A stretch of DNA of 35,540 bases from Acetatifactor sp. (GTDB taxonomy: Bacteria > Bacillota > Clostridia > Lachnospirales > Lachnospiraceae). A program made the position numbers and the translations under genes. A model generated the notes under the pieces. That model was not told the DNA's origin. It saw only the letters and a list, made by a program, of their open reading frames with translations, and ran no database searches. Positions 14,977 through 24,101 of the stretch are shown here, in pieces. The stretch covers positions 1 through 35,540 of the forward strand of contig JAFLRM010000037.1 in NCBI GenBank assembly GCA_022511465.1, in the 5' to 3' direction. The first letter of the stretch is position 1, and every line of letters starts with the position of its first letter.

Positions 14977-16560
14977 TTAAATAAACTTGTTCTTTTTCAC
15001 CAGGTTAACGAATTCTATGTTGTTTCTGGTGCGGGAGAACATATCCAGAATGCGGTCGGTAGCCTCATCGGGCTTCAGGCCGTTCAGGGCTTTGCGCATA
15101 ATGTTGATAGCCTCCAGCTCGTCGCCTGTCAAAAGCAGATCCTCTCTTCTGGTGCTGGACTTCGCCAGATCGATAGCAGGGAAGATACGCTTCTCAGAAA
15201 GCTTGCGGTCCAGAACCATCTCCATGTTGCCGGTTCCTTTGAACTCCTCATACACCACATCGTCCATCTTGCTTCCGGTGTCCACCAGCGCAGTAGCCAA
15301 GATCGTCAGACTGCCACCCTCACGCATGTTGCGGGCCGCACCGAAGAAACGTTTGGGCATATGCAGTGCAGAAGGATCCAAACCGCCGGACAGCGTGCGT
15401 CCGCTGGGTGGTACAACCTGATTGTAAGCTCTGGTAAGTCTGGTGATGCTGTCTAACAGAATCACCACATCTTTCTTATGCTCCACCAGACGCTTTGCTC
15501 TCTCGATCACCATCTCAGACACCCTCTTGTGGTGCTCCGGCAGTTCGTCAAAGGTGGAGTAGATCACTTCCACGTTGTCGCCTTGAATGGCCTCCTTGAT
15601 ATCCGTAACTTCTTCAGGACGCTCGTCGATAAGAAGGATCAACATATGCATGCCCGGGTTGGAGCGGAGCACCGACTTGGCGACCTCCTTGAGCAGAGTG
15701 GTCTTACCTGCCTTGGGGGGAGATACGATCATACCACGCTGCCCCTTGCCCACAGGACTCACCAGATCCATAACCCTCATGGACACGCCGCAGCCGGGAG
15801 TCTCCAGCTTGATGCGCTCGTTGGGAAAAATGGGAGTCATGTCCTCAAAAGCCATGCGCTTTGCGGACTCCTCCGTAGTATATCCGTTGATGGTGCGGAT
15901 AAACAGCAGAGCGCTGAACTTTTCCTGCTGTGTCTTGATACGCTTGTTGCCCCGCAGAATATCTCCGGTTTTCAGTCCAAAACGGCGGATCTGACTGGGC
16001 GCCACATAGACATCGTTCTCACCGGGAAGATAGTTCTCACAACGAATAAAACCGTAACCGTCGGGCATGACCTCCAAAATTCCTCTGGCTTCCTCGCCGC
16101 TGTCCAACTCCTTGGGATATTGATTCTCATCGTAAACTTCGTTGTTGTTGCGGTAAGCGGGCTTGACATAGCTGCTCTCACCGCTCATGCCGCCCTCCAC
16201 ATGAGGTGTGCCCTCCCCCATGCTCTCACTTCCGGTGTTGTACTCGCCTCTGGCGGCATAGTTTCTGGCAGGCTTATCGCTGCGATAACTTCCGGCGCTC
16301 TTCTGACCGTTCTGGCTTCGGTTTCCACGATAAGGATTGTCCCCTTTTAAGCCACTCTCACTTCTCGGTGTCTCCTCGTTCTGGGATGCCGGGACTGCGC
16401 TCCTCGCACTTTTTCCTTCCTCCTGCTTCAGGCGTTCATCCTCTGCCAGCATAGCCTCCACGATCTCGGCTTTCTTCATGGTGGAAGTACCTTTCAGGCC
16501 ACGCACTTTCGCCAGTTCTTTCAGCTGAGCCAATGCCAAAGATTCGTATTTTTCTCTCAT
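14977..16560 (-). CDS. rho: Transcription termination factor Rho
   Basis: A ring-shaped RNA helicase that ends transcription at Rho-dependent sites. It has the N-terminal Rho domain (LAQLKELAKVRGLKGTSTMK), then a polar insert rich in Asn, Arg, Ser and Gly (about residues 45-140, common in Firmicutes and Actinobacteria). An RNA-binding cold-shock-like domain (GILEVMPDGYGFIRCENYLP) follows. The ATPase has Walker A VSPPKAGKTTLLKE near residue 285 and Walker B VVILLDSITRLTRAYN. I start at ATG 16560 (527 aa) because GGGAGGAA lies 5 bases upstream. The earlier ATG at 16581 has no ribosome site. Confidence 0.97.
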   Translation of the reverse strand: MREKYESLALAQLKELAKVRGLKGTSTMKKAEIVEAMLAEDERLKQEEGKSARSAVPASQNEETPRSESGLKGDNPYRGNRSQNGQKSAGSYRSDKPARNYAARGEYNTGSESMGEGTPHVEGGMSGESSYVKPAYRNNNEVYDENQYPKELDSGEEARGILEVMPDGYGFIRCENYLPGENDVYVAPSQIRRFGLKTGDILRGNKRIKTQQEKFSALLFIRTINGYTTEESAKRMAFEDMTPIFPNERIKLETPGCGVSMRVMDLVSPVGKGQRGMIVSPPKAGKTTLLKEVAKSVLRSNPGMHMLILLIDERPEEVTDIKEAIQGDNVEVIYSTFDELPEHHKRVSEMVIERAKRLVEHKKDVVILLDSITRLTRAYNQVVPPSGRTLSGGLDPSALHMPKRFFGAARNMREGGSLTILATALVDTGSKMDDVVYEEFKGTGNMEMVLDRKLSEKRIFPAIDLAKSSTRREDLLLTGDELEAINIMRKALNGLKPDEATDRILDMFSRTRNNIEFVNLVKKNKFI

Positions 16561-16668
16561 AAATTCCTCCCATATATTCAAAACAATGTGTAAACGGGGA
16601 TTTCATACTAAGATATGTCCTGGACATGTTTCTTGACGTTATGATAGGACAAACATATTTCCGCTCTC

Positions 16669-16674
16669 ATTATA
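16669..16674 (-). promoter_or_regulatory. Candidate -10 of rho
   Basis: A perfect TATAAT on the minus strand lies about 110 bases upstream of rho, with no good -35. The leader between them holds a 13-base palindrome ATGTCC-T-GGACAT (16614-16626). The rest of the 317-base gap shared with the malic enzyme gene shows nothing beyond the two promoters. Confidence 0.4.
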
Positions 16675-16775
16675 ATACAAATCATTTCAAATAGGAAGTC
16701 CTAATTTTAAAAACTTTTCGCACAGTGGTTACTGCACGAGATGCCCAACCATGATAAAGTTTCTCCAAAACAATC

Positions 16776-16804
16776 TTGCACGCCGAAACAAACTATTATA
16801 TGAT
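16776..16804 (+). promoter_or_regulatory. Promoter of the malic enzyme gene
   Basis: TTGCAC (16776-16781), a 17-base spacer and TATGAT (16799-16804) lie about 73 bases upstream of the start codon on the plus strand. Confidence 0.65.
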
Positions 16805-16877
16805 AAGATGAGGATGTAAAAGTGCCGGCAATGACGGGAAAATAGAATGTCAGAATAGAAGAAAAGAGGATATTTGT

Positions 16878-18032
16878 ATGACAACCAACGAAAGAGCATT
16901 ACAGATGCACGAAAAGTGGAACGGCAAGCTGGAGACGGTTTCCAAGTCTCCCGTGAAGTCCCGCGAGGATTTATCCATCGCCTACACTCCCGGCGTGGCT
17001 GAGCCCTGCAAGGTCATCGCAGAAGATAAGGAGCAGGCTTATAAATATACGATGAAAGCCAATACCGTGGCCGTTGTGTCCGACGGAAGCGCCGTGCTGG
17101 GGCTGGGCAACATCGGTCCCTACGCCGCCATGCCTGTCATGGAGGGAAAGGCCGTGCTGTTCAAGGAGTTCGGCGGTGTCAACGCCGTTCCGATCTGTTT
17201 GGACACGCAGGACACTGAGGAGATCATCAAAGCGGTGACCTATCTGGCTCCCGGTTTCGGCGGCATCAATCTGGAGGATATCAGCGCTCCCCGCTGCTTT
17301 GAGATCGAGGAGCGTCTGAAAGCCACTCTGGACATCCCTGTATTTCACGATGACCAGCACGGTACTGCCATCGTGGTGCTGGCGGGTATCATCAACGCCC
17401 TGAAAGTGGTGGGCAAGAAAAAGGAGGACTGCCGCGTGGTAGTAAACGGTGCCGGAAGCGCCGGTGTTGCGATCACCAAGCTGCTGCTCACATACGGCTT
17501 CTCTAACATCATCCTGTGCGACAAGGTAGGTATTGTCTCCAAAAACACCGACGGCCTAAACTGGATGCAACAAAAGATGGCGGAAGTCACCAATCTGGGG
17601 GGTGAGACCGGCACCCTGGCGGACGCCTTGAAGGGCGCCGATATCTTTGTGGGCGTGTCCGCTCCAAATATCGTGACTCCCGAGATGGTTGCCTCCATGA
17701 ACCACGATGCCATCCTCTTTGCCATGGCAAATCCGGTGCCTGAGATCATGCCGGATGCAGCCAAAGCTGCAGGCGCCCGCGTGGTGGGAACCGGACGGAG
17801 CGACTTCCCCAATCAGGTCAACAACGTAGTGGCTTTTCCCGGCATCTTCAAGGGTGCGCTGGAAGGCCGCGCCACCCAGATCACGGAGGAGATGAAACTG
17901 GCGGCTGCCGAGGCGATCGCCGGGCTGGTTCCCGAAGATGAATTGAGTGAGGACAACATTATGCCGGAAGCTTTTGATCCCAAGGTGGCGGAACTTGTGG
18001 CAGAGGCTGTAAAGTCCCACATTAAGCGATAA
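16878..18032 (+). CDS. Malic enzyme, NAD(P)-dependent, short form
   Basis: It converts malate to pyruvate and CO2 with reduction of NAD or NADP. The 384-aa length fits the short bacterial form without a phosphotransacetylase domain. The signature SIAYTPGVAEPC (residues 33-44) contains the catalytic Tyr36. Lys91 is in MEGKAVLFKEFGG, acidic metal ligands are at E133-D134 and in VFHDDQHGTAIV (D158-D159), and the dinucleotide loop is GAGSAG (191-196). Cofactor choice cannot be read safely. AAGAGGA lies 7 bases before the ATG. It begins a three-gene plus-strand run with the radical SAM gene 30 bases downstream. Confidence 0.95.
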   Translation: MTTNERALQMHEKWNGKLETVSKSPVKSREDLSIAYTPGVAEPCKVIAEDKEQAYKYTMKANTVAVVSDGSAVLGLGNIGPYAAMPVMEGKAVLFKEFGGVNAVPICLDTQDTEEIIKAVTYLAPGFGGINLEDISAPRCFEIEERLKATLDIPVFHDDQHGTAIVVLAGIINALKVVGKKKEDCRVVVNGAGSAGVAITKLLLTYGFSNIILCDKVGIVSKNTDGLNWMQQKMAEVTNLGGETGTLADALKGADIFVGVSAPNIVTPEMVASMNHDAILFAMANPVPEIMPDAAKAAGARVVGTGRSDFPNQVNNVVAFPGIFKGALEGRATQITEEMKLAAAEAIAGLVPEDELSEDNIMPEAFDPKVAELVAEAVKSHIKR

Positions 18033-18062
18033 TCTTAATCCCAAGGCAACACGGAGGACTTT

Positions 18063-19004
18063 ATGAAGGATATTTGGTACGGCAAGCCTTACTACTCGCT
18101 GGACGCCTACTGCAAAAATACCTTGGGGCACAAATACTACAAAATAGCCCTGAACGCACACATGACCTGTCCCAATCGGGACGGCACACTGGGCGTTCGG
18201 GGCTGCATCTTCTGCAGCGCCGGGGGCAGCGGTGATTTTGCCGTGGAAACTGCCGGAAAGAGCATGCGCAAACAACTTAAAGAAGGCATCTCCCGATTTG
18301 GTGACAAGAAAGTGGGGCATCATTTTATTGCCTATTTTCAGGCATACACCAACACATATGCCCCGGTGGGATATCTGGAGCAGGTGTACCGGGAGGCTCT
18401 CTCATGTCCTGAGATCTGCGGCATCTCCATCGCCACCAGACCGGACTGTCTTCCCGATGAGGTTCTATCCCTTCTGGATCGTCTGCGCGAAGACTATCCG
18501 GACAAATTCCTCTGGGTTGAACTGGGGCTGCAGACCATCCACGAGCAGACAGCCGCCTATATCCGGAGAGGCTATCCACTCTCCTGCTTTGAGGATGCGC
18601 TTCGCAAGCTGCGCGCTTTAGGTCTCCCCGTCATCGTCCATGTAATCCTTGGACTGCCCGGGGAAGATCGGGAGATGATATTGGAGACGATCGCCTATTT
18701 AAACCGCCAAAAACCTTTTGGCATCAAGCTTCAACTCCTTCACGTGCTGAGAGACACAGATCTGGCGGTGGATTATCTGGCGGGCAGATTCGAAGTGCTG
18801 GACAAGGAGACATATCTGGAACTTTTGATCGACTGTCTCGATCACCTGTCGCCTGACATTGTGGTGCATCGCGTCACCGGAGACGGGCCGAGAGAGCTTC
18901 TCATCGCCCCTCTTTGGAGCTGTAACAAACGTGACGTCATCAACTCACTCCATCAAAGAATGCGGCGGGGACAGAATTTTCAGGGAAAATTCTATTCAGA
19001 ATAA
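18063..19004 (+). CDS. Radical SAM protein, TIGR01212/YtqA type
   Basis: A 313-aa radical SAM enzyme of unknown substrate. The iron-sulfur cluster Cys residues are C36, C48 and C51, spaced C-x11-C-x2-C rather than the usual CxxxCxxC. That spacing, with GHKYYKIALNAHMTCPNRDG before it and GCIFCSAGGSGDF, is the mark of this family. Further support comes from YFQAYTNTYAP and ELGLQTIHEQT. The ATG has GGAGGA about 7 bases upstream. It lies between malic enzyme and DUF4364, which start in the same direction with short gaps. Confidence 0.93.
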   Translation: MKDIWYGKPYYSLDAYCKNTLGHKYYKIALNAHMTCPNRDGTLGVRGCIFCSAGGSGDFAVETAGKSMRKQLKEGISRFGDKKVGHHFIAYFQAYTNTYAPVGYLEQVYREALSCPEICGISIATRPDCLPDEVLSLLDRLREDYPDKFLWVELGLQTIHEQTAAYIRRGYPLSCFEDALRKLRALGLPVIVHVILGLPGEDREMILETIAYLNRQKPFGIKLQLLHVLRDTDLAVDYLAGRFEVLDKETYLELLIDCLDHLSPDIVVHRVTGDGPRELLIAPLWSCNKRDVINSLHQRMRRGQNFQGKFYSE

Positions 19005-19025
19005 AATGAAAGGGAATGTGATATC

Positions 19026-19541
19026 GTGCTGCAAGATCCGCTGACATTATACAAACTGATCGTGCTTTACATGGTGAACCGGGTAGACTTTCCACTGACC
19101 ACAGCACAGATCAGCGACTTTATCTTAGAAAAAGAATACACCACTTTCCTGACGTTACAGCAGGTCATCAGTGAGTTGGTGGATACCAATATGCTCCTCC
19201 CACAGACGATCCGCAACCGCACACAGCTCTCCATCACGGAGGAGGGGAAAAATACCCTCTACTACTTTGAAAAACGCATCGGTGATGCCATCAAACAAGA
19301 TATTGACGCCTATTTTCAGGAAAATGAAATCTCCCTGAGGAACGAGATGTCCATACAGGGAGACTATTATAAATCCACCTCGGGCGAGTTCGAGGCACAT
19401 TTGATCGCCCGTGAACGGGGTATTCATCTGATCGACCTTACACTGTCTGTTCCCACCGAGGAAGCAGCCGCTGCCATCTGTGACAACTGGCAGAAGAAAA
19501 ATCAAGAGATTTATCAATATCTCACAAGAGAACTATTCTGA
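19026..19541 (+). CDS. DUF4364 family protein
   Basis: A 171-aa protein of a clostridial family of unknown role. The N-terminal half (about residues 1-75) looks like a winged helix: PLTLYKLIVLYMVNRVDFPL, then TAQISDFILEKEY and a wing near LSITEEGKNTLYYFE. The C-terminal half is an alpha-beta domain. It may be a regulator, but no partner is visible. The start is GTG 19026, with GGGAA 9 bases upstream. Its last 9 bases overlap the end of rarA, which comes from the other strand. Confidence 0.87.
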   Translation: MLQDPLTLYKLIVLYMVNRVDFPLTTAQISDFILEKEYTTFLTLQQVISELVDTNMLLPQTIRNRTQLSITEEGKNTLYYFEKRIGDAIKQDIDAYFQENEISLRNEMSIQGDYYKSTSGEFEAHLIARERGIHLIDLTLSVPTEEAAAAICDNWQKKNQEIYQYLTRELF

Positions 19542-20876
19542 TCTCGAAGTTCCTCTTGCCTCCCCGCGGATGCGTTTCATGTGCTCCGCAATCTTCACTT
19601 CATAGCCGTTCCCTGACGGGCGGTAGAATTCTCTGCCGCTCAGCTCGTAAGGCAAATACTGCTGCTCTACATAGTGGTTAGGGAAATCATGTGCGTATTT
19701 ATATCCGATCCCATGTCCCAATTTGGCAGCTCCCTTGTAGTGTGCATCCTGAAGATGGGAAGGGATTGGCAGATTACCGCTTTTGCCCACCTCCTCCATT
19801 GCCTCTGAGATCGCAACACAGCTTGCGTTGCTTTTGGGCGCGCAGGCTACATAGGCGGCCGCCTGCGCCAGAATGATCTGGGCTTCCGGCATTCCAACCC
19901 GCTCCACTGCCAGGGAGGCATTGGTAGCCACCACTAAAGCGTTGGGATCCGCATTTCCCACGTCCTCCGCCGCACAGATCATAATACGTCTGGCCACAAA
20001 AGTCACCTGCTCTCCGGCATAAAGCATCCTCGCCAGATAATAGACTGCGGCATCCGGATCGGATCCTCTCATACTCTTGATAAAGGCCGAGATAGTGTCA
20101 TAATGACTGTCACCGTTTTTGTCGTAGCGCACGGCGCGCTTCTGGATACATTCCTGCGCCACTTCCAGCGTGATGTGGATCTGACCGTCTTCCCCTCTCT
20201 GGGTAGTCATTACTCCAAGCTCCACAGCATTCAGCGCATGTCTTGCGTCGCCGCCGGAGATGTCCGCCAAAAACTCCAGCGCATCCTCCTCGATTACGGC
20301 ATTGTAGGAGCCCATTCCCCTCTCTGTGTCGTAAATCGCTTTCTTTAACAGCTCCTTGATGGCTTCCTTGGAAATCGGCTCCAGCTCAAAAATGATGGAA
20401 CGGGAGATCAAAGCGCCGTTCACCTCAAAATAAGGGTTCTCCGTGGTGGCACCGATCAAGATGATAGTACCGTCCTCCACAAAAGGGAGCAGATAGTCCT
20501 GCTGCCCTTTGTTGAAGCGGTGAATTTCATCGATAAATAGGATCGTGCGTTTCCCGTACATCCCCTGAAGTTCTTTCGCCTTGGCCACCACTTCCTCCAT
20601 ATCCTTTTTTCCTGCCACCGTGGCATTGATCTGGGTAAACTCGGCGCTGGTAGTATTGGCTATCACCTTGGCAAGCGTAGTCTTCCCCGTTCCGGGCGGC
20701 CCGTAAAAAATAATCGAACTCAGCTTATCTGCCTGAATCGCACGGTAGAGCAGCTTGTCCTTTCCAATAATATGCTCCTGCCCCACCACCTCGTCCAGTG
20801 TGCGCGGCCGCATTCTCGCTGCCAGAGGCGAATCTTTCTCCATATTGGTACTTCTCATATATTCAAACAGATCCAT
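19533..20876 (-). CDS. rarA: Replication-associated recombination protein A
   Basis: RarA (MgsA) is a AAA+ ATPase related to clamp loaders that acts at stalled replication forks. The 447-aa sequence starts ARMRPRTLDEVVGQEHI near residue 20. It has Walker A FYGPPGTGKTTLAK (near residue 60), Walker B ILFIDEIHRFNKGQQDYLLP and sensor 1 GATTENPYFEVNGALISR. The C-terminal MgsA domain (YYLARMLYAGEQVTFVARR) is present. It ends inside the converging DUF4364 gene and starts 34 bases after the transglutaminase gene stops, so it may share that transcript. Confidence 0.97.
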   Translation of the reverse strand: MDLFEYMRSTNMEKDSPLAARMRPRTLDEVVGQEHIIGKDKLLYRAIQADKLSSIIFYGPPGTGKTTLAKVIANTTSAEFTQINATVAGKKDMEEVVAKAKELQGMYGKRTILFIDEIHRFNKGQQDYLLPFVEDGTIILIGATTENPYFEVNGALISRSIIFELEPISKEAIKELLKKAIYDTERGMGSYNAVIEEDALEFLADISGGDARHALNAVELGVMTTQRGEDGQIHITLEVAQECIQKRAVRYDKNGDSHYDTISAFIKSMRGSDPDAAVYYLARMLYAGEQVTFVARRIMICAAEDVGNADPNALVVATNASLAVERVGMPEAQIILAQAAAYVACAPKSNASCVAISEAMEEVGKSGNLPIPSHLQDAHYKGAAKLGHGIGYKYAHDFPNHYVEQQYLPYELSGREFYRPSGNGYEVKIAEHMKRIRGEARGTSRSE

Positions 20877-20910
20877 CCAGACACCCTCTTCTCACAGTAC
20901 GTGCACTGTA

Positions 20911-22983
20911 CTAACATAAGTTTAAGATCCACTTGCAGTAGAATCTCTTTGCCGGCTTCATCCTGCCATACACTTCTCTCACAACGATCCGGTAAAAGGC
21001 ATACACCTTTTCCCTGTCCTCCTCACTCACAGAAAGGCTCTGTCCGTAGGCCGCCCCGCTCACAATTTTAATGATCGCTTCTACCTCTCCAGCATTTAAC
21101 ACAGGAATCGCTCCATACAGCTTCCTCGGAAAATCTTCCTCTGTTCCCCAATACCCCTTAAATTCTTTATTTATGCGAAGTATCTTTATAAGGCGATAAA
21201 AGAGTCTTCGAACGTCCATCTGCGGGAGATTTGCCATCTGTAGCTTTCGTCTGAGGCATAGAATTGCCGCTGCCAGGATCGCCAATCCGGCTATTCCATA
21301 AAGAGATAGCTTTAAGAAAATTCCTTGTTGTATCTCATTTTCCACAATTTCCGCTTCTTCACCCTCATTTCCTTCGTATCCCTCGTCTTCCTCCTCTTCC
21401 TCCTCTTCGTTTACTTCCGCTCCGCTGTACTCCCTTTCCTCTTCTTCCTCTTCATCATCCAGGTTAGCCGCTGTGGTCACGGCAGCAGACCCTGCTTCGA
21501 TGCTGACAAAATAATCCGCCAACAGCCAGTTCGGTATAGCCACCCCATTCCCGCTGGGTATAAGGGGGGTCATCTCTATCGGCACCCAACCCAGATTCTC
21601 CTGATAGATCTCCACCCATGCATGCTTTCTGTAGTCTGTGACAGCCGCAGCGTAAGTGCCGTCCTCCTGCTCGGTAAAATCCTCCGGATAGACTACATAT
21701 CCTGTCACATATCTGGCAGGAATACCATATAGGCGGTACATCAAGGTTGCCGCCGAAGCATAGTGCATACAATACCCGCGTTTACTCTCAAAAAGAAAAT
21801 ACTCTAAGACATCCTGATTGATCGGCGTTGTTCCCGGTGTTCTGGTGTAACTGGTATCCGCCTGAAGAGTCTCTCTGATAAATGCAGTCATCTCCTCCGG
21901 TTCTGCGAACGGATGTGTTTCACACAACTTCGCCAGGCGGGGCACAAGATCTTCCGAAACGTCCAGATAGTTCTCATTGGCATATTCCGCGTACTCTTCC
22001 CTGAACTGCTTTACCATCTCCGGATAGTTGTCACTGTTTTTCTCAATGCCGGTCTCACTCATATCCGACGGCTCATAATAATAGAAAGTGTATACCTCTC
22101 TCTGTTTGTCTCCGTATTCCTCCGACGCTCCTCCCGAGAAGGAAAAGTAAGGTACATACTCTCTTGAATTCTCATTGGTAAGATGCAGTATCATCCTCGC
22201 TGCCGGCTCGTCTTCCGGAAGTTTTCCCCAGATAAGGATATGTCTCCACTCAATGGATGTCGCATGATTCATTATAAAGTACAATATGTTGTAAATTCGT
22301 TGCACTCCGACCTCACTTTGGGCTATCGGAAAGCGATCCAGCATCCGTCTGTAAAAGGAAGTCTCATCCGCCTCCGTCCACCTGCTTCCAATGTAATCCT
22401 CCCCGATAAATCCTCTTAGGTAAATAGTATCCCGTGGCTGCTGATCCAGCAAAATATCGAGTTGTACGCCTCCGGAGCGGTAGTTATTGCCCCGGTTGAC
22501 GCTTCCGTTCTCAAATAGATTCTCTCCCGACTCACCGTTCACGACTGTATAGATCCTGCCGGCGTACCGATCCACTAAAAAGGTGAATTCCGTGAGGGCT
22601 TTTTCCTGCCCATAGCCAAAAAGTCCCCCAAGCGCAAACAAAACCGTCAGTATTCCCGCAGTCACTGCTAGAGCACGATGCTTGTCCCAAGTGTACAGGC
22701 TCACAAAAGAGATAAAAAGCAGGCAGACTGCCGACCATGCCAGAGAAATATTTAAAAACGGACACGCACACACAATCACTGCAGAGATTAGATACAACAC
22801 TCCACAAGCTCTGGTCCAGACAAGCATCCAGAACACACAGCACAGCAAAAAGGACCAGAGCATTCCTCTCCCTCCCTCGTAGGATATCTCCTCCAGGAGC
22901 AGGTCAAAAAAACCTCTGGATAACCAGAAAAAACCGAGCGTTCCGCTCAAATATGATACCATACGTCTTTTCAACTGTTTCAC
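20911..22983 (-). CDS. Membrane transglutaminase-like protein (TgpA type)
   Basis: A 690-aa membrane protein with about five hydrophobic segments in its first 125 residues, an extracytoplasmic transglutaminase-like domain and one more membrane segment (LSLYGIAGLAILAAAILCL, near residue 580). The catalytic Cys lies in RGYCMHYASAATLMYRLYG and the His in HAWVEIYQENLGWVPIE. The third position reads E in EMTPL where Asp is usual. A very acidic Glu-rich linker precedes the last membrane segment. In bacteria such proteins are found with MoxR ATPases and DUF58 proteins; substrates are unknown. It overlaps the DUF58 gene by 4 bases. Confidence 0.92.
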   Translation of the reverse strand: MKQLKRRMVSYLSGTLGFFWLSRGFFDLLLEEISYEGGRGMLWSFLLCCVFWMLVWTRACGVLYLISAVIVCACPFLNISLAWSAVCLLFISFVSLYTWDKHRALAVTAGILTVLFALGGLFGYGQEKALTEFTFLVDRYAGRIYTVVNGESGENLFENGSVNRGNNYRSGGVQLDILLDQQPRDTIYLRGFIGEDYIGSRWTEADETSFYRRMLDRFPIAQSEVGVQRIYNILYFIMNHATSIEWRHILIWGKLPEDEPAARMILHLTNENSREYVPYFSFSGGASEEYGDKQREVYTFYYYEPSDMSETGIEKNSDNYPEMVKQFREEYAEYANENYLDVSEDLVPRLAKLCETHPFAEPEEMTAFIRETLQADTSYTRTPGTTPINQDVLEYFLFESKRGYCMHYASAATLMYRLYGIPARYVTGYVVYPEDFTEQEDGTYAAAVTDYRKHAWVEIYQENLGWVPIEMTPLIPSGNGVAIPNWLLADYFVSIEAGSAAVTTAANLDDEEEEEEREYSGAEVNEEEEEEEDEGYEGNEGEEAEIVENEIQQGIFLKLSLYGIAGLAILAAAILCLRRKLQMANLPQMDVRRLFYRLIKILRINKEFKGYWGTEEDFPRKLYGAIPVLNAGEVEAIIKIVSGAAYGQSLSVSEEDREKVYAFYRIVVREVYGRMKPAKRFYCKWILNLC

Positions 22984-24092
22984 GGGATCACCACCTTCTG
23001 CTCCTCTATCTCCCGCCTGTAATTCTGCACGGAAAACTGTTTCAATAAGAGACTCCCCGGATCCCCATAAGACAGTCTTAGCTCCTGATCAAACTGCAGC
23101 AGGGCATTTCCCAGCTTTGATACCCTTTCCTCCAAATAAATCTGTTCGTCTATGTCGTCCGCCGAAATTCGGCCGGTATCATACAAGGTCGTCAAAATCT
23201 CACGGCACTCACTCTCAGAGGCCGCCCGCCTGGTGACCATTGTTTTATCCTCCCAGCAAAACCAATGTGTATATACACTGTCATACTTCTCCAATAGCCC
23301 CAGAAGGAGCGCCATCAGGATCTCATAAAAGGCATCTGAATGTTCCATACTCATGGGCCCCCTCTCCACCAGATCCAGAAAAAGACCGACCCTAAGTTCC
23401 TCCGACTTACTGTATTCTTTCACCCATATCTCTTCGTTTTTCGCACTGAGATTCCAGTGGATATTTTTGACGGAATCACCGGCCTGATATTCCCGATATT
23501 GCAAAATCTCCTGAACATCCTGCCCTACCATAGGAAGCGGTTCCTGATCTGCTCCCGGAATCTGCACATTCTCTCCGCTTGCGGACTCCACTTGCATAAC
23601 TCTCCTCTCGGGAAAGACAGGAATGCGGACCATGGGGCGTTTTTTCTTTTTTATCTTTACCCGTTTTCGAAACAGGCGCAGATAATCCCATACCCTCATC
23701 CGCAAAAGCGTCACCGTTATAAAGCCACAGTGCTCTGCCGAAACATCAAATATCACTTTTTCCTGCCCGCGGTCCCGCACCTGGCCGGACAATTTTCGCT
23801 TGCCGATAGGTGCATCCTGAGACCAGACGAGCACAGCATCCCAGAACCAGACCGGCAGCCGCCCGCTGTTATTAACCGTCAGACTGCAGGGCATAACACG
23901 CATCCGCTGCAGACCTTCCCCGATAGGCACGATCTTGGCGCTCAATTTCCTGCGAAGCCGACGCACGGCTATAAACATGATCAAAAAAAGTAAAATTTCT
24001 ATTACAGCAGTAAACAGTCCTGCCGGAACACGGTATGTTCCTGCCACATACATGGTGACAGCCGCCACTATCAATAAAAGAATACCTTTCAT
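22980..24092 (-). CDS. DUF58 domain protein
   Basis: A 370-aa protein with two N-terminal membrane segments (about residues 1-20 and 24-43) and a cytoplasmic or surface domain ending in DUF58. The family signature is clear in YREYQAGDSVKNIHWNLSAK followed by EEIWVKEYSKSEE. DUF58 is related to von Willebrand A domains and works with MoxR ATPases, perhaps in assembly of metal enzymes or membrane complexes. It sits between moxR (9-base gap) and the transglutaminase gene (4-base overlap), so the three are one operon. Confidence 0.93.
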   Translation of the reverse strand: MKGILLLIVAAVTMYVAGTYRVPAGLFTAVIEILLFLIMFIAVRRLRRKLSAKIVPIGEGLQRMRVMPCSLTVNNSGRLPVWFWDAVLVWSQDAPIGKRKLSGQVRDRGQEKVIFDVSAEHCGFITVTLLRMRVWDYLRLFRKRVKIKKKKRPMVRIPVFPERRVMQVESASGENVQIPGADQEPLPMVGQDVQEILQYREYQAGDSVKNIHWNLSAKNEEIWVKEYSKSEELRVGLFLDLVERGPMSMEHSDAFYEILMALLLGLLEKYDSVYTHWFCWEDKTMVTRRAASESECREILTTLYDTGRISADDIDEQIYLEERVSKLGNALLQFDQELRLSYGDPGSLLLKQFSVQNYRREIEEQKVVIP

Positions 24093-24101
24093 TCCGATCC
24101 T

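Noticed and set aside
15478..16350. 290-codon open frame on the plus strand inside rho
   Set aside because: It lies antisense to a certain gene, is His- and Leu-rich as reverse-strand frames often are, and has no ribosome site.
16614..16626. Palindrome ATGTCC-T-GGACAT as an operator for rho
   Set aside because: One short palindrome in the leader with no known regulator match; it could easily be chance.
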